From Malachius bipustulatus (Eukaryota; Arthropoda; Insecta; Coleoptera; Melyridae), in contig OU342638.1 in the NCBI GenBank assembly GCA_910589415.1, forward strand, positions 5,022,001 through 5,086,000: a stretch of DNA of 64,000 bases, in the 5' to 3' direction. The translations under genes were made by a program, and so were the position numbers. Numbering within the stretch: position 1 is the first letter of the stretch; every line of letters begins with the position of its first letter. This document shows positions 55,620-64,000 of this stretch, one piece after another. The notes beneath the pieces were generated by a model that worked only from the letters and a program-made list of their open reading frames with translations, was not told where the DNA came from and did not search any database.

Positions 55620-58290
55620 GAAAAATACTGTTTGATATTTGTAACTTTGGTAGAAAATGTGTAAGGATTTCTGTATTATTTTAGTTTATTATTTTTGTTT
55701 TGTTATTCTAACTGAATACAATAGTAATAGTTTTTTTTATGTGGTCTAAATAAATAAATAAATAAATAAATAAAAATAAAAAAATATCACCCCTATATCT
55801 TGAAACCTAGACATTTTAGGACACTTATTTATATAAACTTTTCTGCTTAAAATTAGGAATATGCCCTTAAATTTAGCACATACATACCTACCTTTAAGTG
55901 ACATCTTGTATAGTAGAACTATTTTAAAAATATAAAAAGCCATAAAATATATCTGTCACTTTCTTACTCATTGGTAATGCCATACCTATGGCTTCAGAGA
56001 AGAGATTTTACAAATCAAATTCTGAGTTCAATTTTTCAAATTTCAAATGATCTATTGGGGGTAAAAACCCATACTTAGACCTAAACAGGTAGCTCGGAAC
56101 AATGTGTTGACCGAAATTCAGGTGAGGTTCTAAAACTGTCCACTTTTAAAATCCATTAAAGTATCATTAAAGTACCTATACTATCTGAAAATGATTGAGA
56201 ACTACTGGTCAGCCTGAAACATGCTATACATGCATTTTTCTGTTTTGTTCTACTTTTATGGCTTTCCATATTCTTAAAATGGTTCTACTATATATGTCAA
56301 TTTTTGTGTAATTCTGTAAGTAGGTAAAAAAATGTCAATAAAAAAAGGTGAACAAAATAATTTTAGACTAGATTTTTTTTATATTTTTTTACGAAAAAAT
56401 TTTGTTCTACATTCATTGATATGATATGAACAACAGGAGAACAAGAACTGTTCTAGGCAACTTTCATTATTGAAGAGAATTTACAATTTAGCGATCAAGA
56501 AAAGACAATCAATCCAATATAGTTGAAAAAACCACTACCACTATTATTGTTATTGTGTGTAAGTTACTTATATGAATGAATATGTTACATAATGTAGCAC
56601 TTACTTAATGCATGTGTAATAAATAGTTTTCTCCTAGTTATTCGTAAGATGTATACTACGATAATATACACGTAATAATTTAAATTCATCCTCTAGTGAG
56701 GCGGGGAAATTTTGTTTCAGAAATCTTCCTTGTAGCTTAATTGTTGAATTTATATCAAAGTTCATGCTTGTCTTCTGCAAAAAATGTTCGTTTGGTTACT
56801 TTGAGGACGAATTTAAATGATCAGTTTTATCCCATTGTGAAATACAATACATAATTAATCCCAGGTATATAGTTAGGATAAACGACGCTCTGTTGTATCA
56901 AACCAATAATGCTAGTGCATGCTTGTTATAACTTATCAAATTTTAGTGATGCATTGATTTTTGTATTTTGTTTTTTATTAATAAAAATCACCCTTGAAGT
57001 GAATAGTGAAATTTCTTTTAACAATTTGACATAAATGACAAGGCCGGAGGCCTCAAAAGAAGGGATAAGGGACTATTGTCAAACTTGCAGGTGTCTAGAA
57101 AGTTATAGTCCAGTACAGCCCCGTTTTGGCTATAAATTCTATAGGACACGTCCTAAAATTATAAAAATTTAAATTTAGGTACTCCATACTTACTTCAAAG
57201 TCTCCCCATTGCCGTTGGTTGCTTTTACCGAGGGGGTGAAAATTGGTTATAAAAATTACTGTAGAAATCAATATGTATGTATATCTCCTAATTTTAAGTC
57301 ATTTTTCTTCTATAAACTTTTTCCTGGAGCCAATACTTCTTGAGGTATTTGCGATTGAAATTTAGATTTTTTACCACGTTTTTGAACGGTTTTCTACTAA
57401 TATCTCAAAAATTTTGAGCTTTATCGCTACGACCATTATAAAAAAAGTTGTAGCTAATAAAAAACCAAAGAGAATGGTTTTGTTATATGGTTGTTCCAAG
57501 TCTATTATTAACTGAGTAATGGCTTATTAAAAGTCAACTTTTGCTTTTCGAGTAAAAATCGAAACTTTCAATCTCAAATTATAAAAAAATATGGCTTTTT
57601 TGATAAAAACTGGTAGAAAGATTATGACAATGCTTAAAAAGACCTTCATCTTTATTTTTTCTGAAAGGTCCTAGCATAAAAACTGGTCGAGTTATGCGAA
57701 AATAAGATACACGCCGAGTTTTTTCATAGAAGAAGCGGTCAAAACAACCCCTTCAAAACCACCCCAATTGAAAATATTTGTTAGCCCTTCTACCATTCAG
57801 TTCCTTAATATACCATTAGTAAATTCTGTGAGTTTGAACGATGCACAAGCCTTAATTTTGAAAAGATATTAATTTAAAGTCAGATTTTTTTTCTATAAAA
57901 AAGTAAGTTTTTTCAATATAAGTCAAAAAATAAGGCAAATAATATATGTAAAAATTACAATACCAAAAAGTTTGTTTTTTATTTCACTGGAAATTTTCAT
58001 TAAAGGTTTTTTTTCGTAAGTGTAAAATTTAGGGAGATATGGCTCTCAAAAGTTGTGGCTAGTGGTTGACTAGTACCATTTTCGAATCCTTCAACCCTCG
58101 CCACTTTCCAGAATAAGGATGGAAAAATATCAATCATACATGAGTAAAAAAGGTCTTGCATTTATCTTTAAAATACTTTTTGGAAACTTTTTCTTTTTTT
58201 TATTTTGATGACTGATTTATTGTTCTAACAACATAAGGAATTTTGTGTATATACATATAGGTATTAATTGGGACTAGACTGGGGATAACT
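55620..58290. other. Unassigned AT-rich DNA with an AAAT microsatellite
   Basis: An (AAAT)n run lies at about 55748-55775. The remainder has only short chance ORFs. The 57.1-58.2 kb section looks like non-coding transposon DNA but has no recognisable ends. Confidence 0.4.
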
Positions 58291-58888
58291 GTCGATCACC
58301 ACTGGGACTTCAAAAGAATACTCTGTTTCGCTTGTCAAGCTTTCGAAAATGTTTTATTTTCTTCATCAGGGTCTACAAAATTAGTCATAATTATTAAGAA
58401 TAAAAAATGCGAAAAATACACGGATAATTACACAAAAAACTATCCAATAAATGTACTTACAGCAGAATTGAGGTTGTTAAAAAGAGGATCGTCATGAGGA
58501 GGAAGAAACAATTATCCTTCAATTTAATTTTCATTACATTGTATGTTCCAAAACAAAGGAAAAACTTTTTTCCGTACAGAAATCATGATGAATCTATTAT
58601 CCAGTAAAAACTTTTTACAACAAAAAACATCACAAGAAAAACATAAAAACGGTTGACTCACAAATTTAAAAAAACTTCCAAGTCTCATTATAACAAAGGG
58701 TATCTAGTTACTATTTACATATCCGGAAAATAATACAAAATTAAAATCGAAGTCAATATAATTATAAAAATAAAAACAGTAACAGAGCAGCCGGGCACGG
58801 ACGGTCTATATCTTCATAAGTGTTATCAGACCAACGAAGGCAGTGTAGCCACTTTTACTGCGAGGTTGAAACTCGTATTAAGTTATTC

Positions 58889-59570
58889 TTAGGTTTTCGA
58901 CAACTCAATCAAATAGGCATAAGCAATATTGAGGCCCCTGATGTCTGATCTTTTGTTCATAGAGAAAGGCTCCTTCGCTATTTCGAACATCTCATGGAAT
59001 AACCTTTTAGTGTGATGTCTTTCAGCAATTAGAATTTTAGTATTATCAAAATCCATTACATGTCCAGTATCAACAACATGTCTGGCCAGAGCACAACGTT
59101 CAGGATGATGTCTGCAATCACTCTTATGAGCGGTGATTCTATTCTTTAGTGCCCTTTTTGTTTCACCAACATACACAGCATCACAACCACCACAAGGGAT
59201 CCTGTAGACAACCCCACTACGATCTTGAGTAGGATTTTTGTCTTTCATGTTATTGAAAAACCTTCCCACGGCAATTTGATTTCGCCTTGCAATTTTGATG
59301 TTTGGGGCAAATTTTTTGATAATATTAATTAATGTTGGAGTAAGGTCCTTTATCCAAGGTAGGGATGTGAATCTGATGGGCGGACCACCATCCTCAACTG
59401 CCAAGTTGTTATTTGTATTTTGTGGTGGATTGGATTCTCTTAAAGTGGTGAGTGTAGAAGAATTGCTGAACAACAACTTTTTTAATAAGGGAATCGGATA
59501 TGAATTATTCTGAAGAATTTTATAACGTTTGTTTAAATTGCTTTTATCTACGAGTGATTCATAAAATGCA
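58889..59570 (-). pseudogene. GIY-YIG endonuclease domain of the Penelope-like element
   Basis: Nicks DNA to prime retrotransposition. The linker NLNKRYKILQNNSYPIPLL (near 59540) leads into 59476-58889. The GIY-YIG core reads GVVYRIPCGGCDAVYVGETK with CGGC cysteines and the YVGET motif. RALKNRITAHKSDCRHHPE follows, then LARHVVDTGHVMDFDNTKIL and the C-terminal FEIAKEPFSMNKRSDI. The Arg (KNRITAH) and a distal Glu needed for catalysis are present. The domain itself is undamaged. It is listed as a pseudogene because the element is truncated and split from its RT. Confidence 0.88.
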
Positions 59571-59953
59571 CTTTTTTAGACGTTTCTTAGTTCATAAAAT
59601 GTATGATTATATTGAAGAGTTAAATAAAGTAGTTTGGGTGTAATAAAGTGCCGTAGCGGTTCATTATTTAACGCTAAATCTGATGACAAGTTACTGCACG
59701 ACGAAGTGACGAACCAAGTACAGTACAAGTTCTAGCAGCGGAACGGCTCGATTCGGCGATCGCTGATACACGAGACGCTGATCGCTGTCGCTGGATTACA
59801 TATTGCATCCCGTCGCCAACCGCTCCTAATGCTTGGTGCTCCGTGCTCGGCTTGACACCATGCACCTCTAGAGAAACGTGTAGTTTATTAGCAGAGCGCC
59901 AGATCTATGTACAATTAATATTTTGTGTTTTGTGTCGTTTAATTATACCTAAA

Positions 59954-60170
59954 ATGGATACCATTGTAGATGATTCAATAAATGAAATATCTTCTACCCC
60001 AGAAGAAATTATTTTTCAATCAAATATGGCTGCACAAAATCTGTTAGGTACCTACCTCAAAAATCTAAAGAAGCGTATATTAAGCAATATGTCACCTTTA
60101 TGAACTGACGTGATGAAAAAAGCGTTAATAGCTTCAAAGAAACACTTACATAAGATATGAATGCATTGGA
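59954..60170 (+). pseudogene. N-terminal fragment resembling Crypton/tyrosine-recombinase-type proteins
   Basis: MDTIVDDSINEISSTPEEII begins the frame and continues to AAQNLL. After an apparent 8-base insertion (GGTACCTA) the homologous frame continues as LPQKSKEAYIKQYVTFMN, then a stop where Trp is expected, then RDEKSVNSFKE. This LP-KSKE-Y---Y--F--W pattern matches the N-terminal SAM-like/core-binding part of insect tyrosine-recombinase-type (Crypton-like) proteins as I remember them. The catalytic domain is absent. Broken and truncated. Confidence 0.5.
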
Positions 60171-60235
60171 AAGTTTTTTTTTATAATAATAACTTTTCGT
60201 TCTAATTTAAGTCACTCGGAGATAAAATTTTGTAT

Positions 60236-60350
60236 GCAACATATGCATAAAGTGCCTTTTTTTCACTTCTGGGATTACCGCATTCGCCTGCGGCTCATGC
60301 GGTCAAACTTCCCAGTCGTGAAAAAAAGTACCACTTTATGCACTTGTTGC
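60236..60350. repeat. Long hairpin with TCGCCTGCGGCTC loop
   Basis: The left arm GCAACATATGCATAAAGTGC to GGATTACCGCAT pairs with ATGCGGTCAAACTTCCCAGT to CACTTTATGCACTTGTTGC. The loop is TCGCCTGCGGCTC. The stem includes a T7/A7 pair. The loop core matches the hairpin at 38294-38430. Confidence 0.85.
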
Positions 60351-60360
60351 ATAAATAACT

Positions 60361-60826
60361 ATTATACAATGTAGGATGAGATATGGCTTTAACTCTGTTC
60401 TTTAAACCCAACACCAAGTTAATTTTCATCTTCTCATCATGATATGATAAGTAATTAAGGTATCTACCACTGCTTTTGATACCAATCCAAAATGATTTTG
60501 TTATCTGGTAATCTAATCACTTTAGTATCTAGGAAGGGAACTGAACTGAGTTCATCCTCCCTTTCTATGGTAAATTGAAGGTTAGGGTCAAAAGAGTTAA
60601 CACACTGTAAAACGATGTTATCTGATTTGTCAGGAATAGCACAAATTATGTCATCGACGTATTTTTTAAGAAAAGGCAATTGAAAAGGCAGCCGAGGCAG
60701 GCACTCATCCAACAGATCATCCATGACATAAGAGGACAAAATACAAGATATGGGACATAATTTATGATCATGATTGTCTAGCGTGTTTAACCTCTCAGAT
60801 TTATAAATTAATTTTAAGTTTGTCAT
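60361..60826 (-). pseudogene. Reverse transcriptase C-terminal part of the Penelope-like element
   Basis: SSYVMDDLLDECLPRLPFQL and FLKKYVDDIICAIP carry the catalytic YVDD box of Penelope RT. PFLDTKVIRLPDNKIILDWY is the following conserved block. A frameshift near 60467 ends that frame, but homology continues as SGRYLNYLSYHDEKMKINLV and LGLKNRVKAISHP to about 60361. Everything N-terminal to the DDLL motif is missing. Confidence 0.85.
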
Positions 60827-60847
60827 TTTAATTTATAAAGAGAGAAA

Positions 60848-61403
60848 TGGCAAGTATACTCAACGATTAATAAATAAAAGAGTGAATGCAGGTCATATGA
60901 GTATAAAGTGCAATTACTATAGCCTGTTAAATGGGGTCGGAGTATTCCTCCATCGCCCTAACATTTGTCATACTGGCAGTGCCCGAAACTCCAATCGAGA
61001 GAGCTTCCATCAAAACAACAACAGAGCCTCCAGAGTACCAGAACAAGCACAGACACATGTTTTGCCCTATTGGGGCTCATCAGGGTGCTGTATCTGGAGT
61101 ATCCGGAGAATGTTATCGAATCTCTGAAAGCCCTCCAGGTCTTAAGCTCTCCAGTTACACGGTCCTCCGTGCGCTTTAAGCAAAGCGACATCTCGCGATC
61201 AGTCTAAAGAACTAATCGAGAGTTCAAGATTTATTGCAGTTTCAGACACCACCAATGCCAAGGATGATTGATAATCATGAAAAAGAGAGAAATGTTAGGA
61301 AAAAAGAGAATGTTAGGGCGATGGAGGAATACTCCGACAGGCTAGTAATTGCACTTTATATGCTTCGCATACTCATACGACCTGCATTCACTCTTTTATT
61401 TAT
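60848..61403. mobile_element. MITE with inverted arms, copy 2 of the 22.2 kb repeat
   Basis: The arm 60870-60966 (AAAAGAGTGAATGCAGGTCA, CCTCCATCGCCCTAACATT) recurs inverted at 61312-61403. The left 290 bp equals the repeat at 22202-22490. No protein-coding signal. It lies between the truncated Penelope RT and a Tc1/mariner-type transposase. Confidence 0.8.
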
Positions 61404-61569
61404 TTAAATTTTAGACTAAAATGATTAAATAAATCAAATGTTTAAGCTGTGGAAGCCCGTAACAACTTCTACAATGTATGTCTTCATAGTATATAAACAA
61501 ATAACAAAATGTACTACAATAGGTTACAAAAACTGCTCAAAATTTTGTCCTTGCACATTTAAACAAAGT

Positions 61570-62520
61570 TCAGTTCGCCGCACAATGTTGGTCTCTACCT
61601 ACTTGTTCGAGCATTCGAGGCGTTAAGGTTGCAAAAGCATCCTGAATTTTGTTTATAAGATCTTCTTCATTTTGAACTGGAGTTCTACAAACAAGAGATT
61701 TGATATGTGACCCCACAGAAAAAAATCGAGCGGGGTAAGATCTGGGGATCTTGGTGGCCCATTATTTCGACCTATCCACTGTCCAGGAAATTCGTCATTT
61801 AGCCAAACTCTTACTAGAAAAGCAAAATGAGCTGGGGCTCCCTCTAATTGGATCCACATGTTCTGTATTGCGGCCAGGGGAAGATCGTTCAGCCGTTCCT
61901 GTAGTTCATTTGTTAAAAATTCAAGAAAATTGTTTCCATTTAACCTGTCTGGCAATAAGACTGGTCCTATAAGCTGCCTACCCAGAATTCCCGCCCACAC
62001 ATTTACCCCAAATCTTTGTTGATGGTAATAATGCTCAACAGCTATATGCGGAATTTTTAAAGAATAATAGTGGTTATTGTGCTGATTGAAAAATCCATCC
62101 GTTGATAAATTCGCCTCATCAGTCTTCAAAATATGGGACTTAAATATAGGGTTTCTGGTCACTTGTTGCAACAACCAATTGCAGTAATTCACCCGCAGTT
62201 GGAAATCATTTTCCAACAGAGCTTGCACCTTAGTGTAATGATGAGGGTGATAGCCTTCACCAACAAGAAATGTATTAACAGTTACATGTGAACAATGTAG
62301 TTCAGCTGCAATACTTGTACTTCGTGTGGGATCTTCTTCCAAAAGTTCCAAAACTTGATTTTCAATTTGAGGCGTTAGAAGAAGACGAGGACGACCGCGG
62401 TCTAGACCTGTAGCTGGCACAAGATTTCCTGTAGAAAACATTCAGTCCTCTAGTCTTCTAAACGCATTTACACTCGGATGCCTTCGATTTTAAAATCTTT
62501 CAACATAAAGATTTGCAGCT
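61570..62520 (-). pseudogene. Tc1/mariner-superfamily transposase (DD41D-like), decayed
   Basis: A cut-and-paste transposase remnant. Upstream of 62441 the frame continues as RHPSVNAFRRLED before a TGA at 62442-62444. The main ORF 62441-61653 has a helix-turn-helix (RSTSIAAELHCSHVTVNTFL), first catalytic Asp in LKTDEANLSTDGF, then QLEGAPAHF where QxDGAPAHF is usual (Asp to Glu), and the last Asp in PPRSPDLTPLDFFLWGHI. The Glu-to-Asp spacing is 38 residues between, a little shorter than expected because two or three residues near IGRNNGPP are missing. After a frameshift near 61700 the C-terminus (TPVQNEEDLINKIQDAF, PRMLEQVGRDQHCAAN) runs to 61570. Altered catalytic residue, stop and shift all say it is inactive. 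Confidence 0.82.
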
Positions 62521-63290
62521 TGTAACGCGTTTTAAACATAAACATAAACATCTTTACATGAACATCTTTATTAACGCCATCCAGCAATTTTACAAATGAT
62601 TACACTAGATAATATTCTCAAAAGAACAATTAAAAAATAATTTTCCTAATAATAGTCAAGGTATCAAAACCGTTGTTGCCAAATGCTGTTTTCAGCATCT
62701 TGGAAAAGAAAAAAAATCTTATTAAATTTTCCAATAAGCCAGTAATACATCTTGAGCAATTTTTTTTAATTGATAACGAATAAAGTAAGTACCCTTTTTA
62801 TATCTGTAAAATCATCTAGTGTTTGCAAATACCGAAAAAGAAAGATATAGTAAAATGTTAACTTGGCCATTTTTTGTCTCATCAAATTGAAGACGAGAAT
62901 TTTTTAAATCATTTTTCACGTACTCTACTGATTGTCCCCTACAATGTACTAAAGAGTTAAAATCCGTCATTTTCTTAACAGCCTGTAGATATATTCCTAT
63001 TTATAAACGCTCTATACATTAGGTATACATTTGAATGGACGTGCATGGTATGCTGTGTGTCCATAACGGAAATACGCGCGAGATTTGAATCCACCACTGA
63101 AGCAAGACCCGCCCCACAGTAATATTCTCAAAAACGACACCCGTCGTTAACGTGTTAAGTCCCAAGTAGATTAAAATTATTGAGTCGATTCTGATAAACG
63201 TTTTGATATAGGGATTCAATATTTTTTCTCTTATCATTTTAGAAAAAAAGGTATGTACTCAATTGAGTACAATGGTATAATGCGGTAAAA
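62521..63290. other. Unassigned spacer
   Basis: AT-rich with ACATAAACATAAACATC-type short repeats near 62535-62570. No gene seen. 63019-63240 may be the 3' flank of the piggyBac-type element. Confidence 0.35.
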
Positions 63291-63292
63291 TT

Positions 63293-64000
63293 TCAACAAA
63301 TTAAGAGTGGAATGTTTAAAGCAGTCCCTTTCAATACACAATGTAATTTACATTTGCAACACATCCATCTCACTCTTGCATGACAATTTTTGCATCTGAG
63401 TTGTTTATCCAGTTTTTCAGGGAAATGCCCGCCTTCGTGTTTCAGTATGTTTGAAGGGATACTGGCACTTGCCCTACTTCTAAGCGAAGACTTTCCGTAG
63501 CATCGTAGGTAGTGTCGGGCAATTGTTCTTTGCACAAAAAGAAAATCAACATCTTCTTCGGACACAAACCTATAAATGCGCACGTATTTGCCACAGCCAT
63601 ATTTAGTATATGCGTAAATATAACCCACCACCATTTTTTGCCTCTAATGTTTATTCTGTAATTATTGACCGACTGATCCATTAGATCCACACCTCCCATT
63701 CCTCGATTGTAATTTTTTTAAAGTAAAGGTTGAGGTACTTCAGTTTTTTCCTTTGCAGCTAAAGACCAACGTTTCACTTTTTCCAAAGGCTCTATTGAAT
63801 CATAATTTGTCGCCATTGTCACTACGCTGTTGTCTTTCCAACGTCCACTATCATATTTATAGCTATAACTACCTCGACTCTTTTTATTCATTTCCTTTGC
63901 ATTTATGAGAGGGCATTTTTTAGTACGGTTATCACGAACTGTGCCTGTGGCCCGATACCCAAGACGTCTCAGAGTTTCCATGAGGCCATGACTAGTAAAA
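63293..64000 (-). pseudogene. piggyBac-type transposase, C-terminal part, runs off the window
   Basis: Minus strand. 63999-63718 gives TSHGLMETLRRLGYRATGTV, YDSGRWKDNSVVTMATNYDS and TEVPQPLL. A TAA at 63718-63720 interrupts the frame, which then continues KNYNRGMGGVDLMDQSVNNY, the motif with the last catalytic Asp of piggyBac transposases. FTHILNMAVANTCAFI follows. A frameshift near 63560-63580 leads to YRFVSEEDVDFLFVQRTIAR and the Cys-rich C-terminal domain CKNCHARVRWMCCKCKLHC at the end. The family is DDE_Tnp_1_7 (PGBD-like). The N-terminal half lies outside the window. One stop and one shift indicate an inactive copy. Confidence 0.88.

Larger units (their letters stand above)
59575..60350 (+). 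mobile_element. Insertion inside the Penelope-like element carrying a recombinase-like first exon
   Basis: Separates the RT and endonuclease of the Penelope-like element. The left part (59600-59950) is GC-richer and promoter-like. An ORF start follows at 59954 and the right end is a 115 bp hairpin. Both ends contain CATAAA-TG-ACTTTTTT motifs in opposite orientation (about 59563-59576 and 60326-60345), which may be diverged terminal repeats. Boundaries are approximate. Confidence 0.5.
58300..60830 (-). mobile_element. Penelope-like element, 5' truncated and interrupted
   Basis: On the minus strand: RT remnant (60826-60361), linker, GIY-YIG endonuclease (59476-58889), then about 600 bp to a terminal region with TTCATCAGGGTCTAC in reverse (58361-58375). 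RT plus GIY-YIG endonuclease in this order is unique to Penelope-like elements. The RT lacks its N-terminal two thirds and stops just short of the MITE at 60848. An unrelated insertion (about 59575-60350) separates RT from the endonuclease. Confidence 0.88.

Noticed and set aside
58330..58369. Hammerhead-ribozyme-like core on the minus strand of the Penelope element (CTGATGA, a GAAAAT/ATTTTC stem, GAAA, a GCTTG/CAAGC stem)
   Set aside because: Penelope elements are known to carry hammerheads and most of the core is here, but the NUH cleavage site is not where helix III ends (CAAGC is followed by GAAAC) and helix I partners were not found. Not claimed as a ribozyme. A covariance-model search with the Rfam hammerhead families would decide.
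1..64000. CRISPR arrays, operons, phage-like or bacterial features
   Set aside because: None seen. Repeats lack regular unique spacers and gene content is eukaryotic.
1..64000. tRNA and rRNA genes
   Set aside because: No cloverleaf with A and B boxes and no rRNA stretch was recognised by eye. A tRNAscan-SE and Infernal run would be needed to exclude diverged copies.

Overview
The window is eukaryotic and almost certainly from an insect nuclear genome. It is AT-rich, contains no bacterial-type operons or ribosome binding sites, and is packed with arthropod-type mobile elements: three non-LTR retrotransposon families, a BEL/Pao LTR element, a Penelope element, P, mariner, piggyBac and CACTA-like transposases, and many TA-flanked foldback MITEs. 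A run of CCTGA/TCAGG pentamers lies at both ends of one LINE. TCAGG is the telomeric repeat described for many beetles, so Coleoptera is my best guess (inference, moderate confidence). One ordinary host gene is recognisable: an ARL6IP5/Jwa (PRA1 family) gene at 48.0-48.6 kb. A DUF4806 gene-like fragment lies at 11.5-12.4 kb.

Layout. 0-1.7 kb: 3' half of LINE copy A. 2.0-4.1 kb: decayed transposase-like gene of an unnamed family (a second copy is at 51.7-52.9 kb). 4.1-6.6 kb: CACTA-like transposase remnant. 6.8-8.9 kb: two interlocked foldback elements dense in GAACATTC motifs. 8.9-12.4 kb: unassigned DNA, an 855 bp foldback element and a DUF4806 fragment. 13.7-20.0 kb: R1-clade LINE, minus strand, bounded by TCAGG repeats. 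20.2-22.2 kb: P-element remnant. 22.2-22.9 kb: MITE pieces. 23.6-27.0 kb: LINE copy B, near full length. 27.7-38.2 kb: a four-level nest (outer foldback element, BEL/Pao, mariner inside BEL, and a second foldback element inside one outer arm). 39.2-45.0 kb: a small 3-bp-TSD MITE split by an apparently intact LOA-type LINE with perfect 12 bp target duplications. 45-48 kb: a second MITE of the same terminal type. 48.0-48.8 kb: ARL6IP5 and an antisense ORF. 49.4-54.3 kb: foldback elements, a poly(A) insertion and the second unnamed transposase. 54.3-58.3 kb: little that I can assign. 58.3-60.8 kb: Penelope-like element interrupted by another insertion. 60.8-62.5 kb: MITE and Tc1/mariner (DD41D-like) transposase. 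63.3-64.0 kb: piggyBac transposase running off the edge.

The genes here do not form a pathway. The window records successive insertions. The only ORFs that look intact are the two of the LOA-type LINE, the BEL/Pao Pol, and ARL6IP5. I found no convincing new cellular system. The most interesting items are the telomere-repeat-flanked LINE, the fully bounded intact LINE, the interlocked foldbacks, and two unrelated long hairpins that share an almost identical loop.
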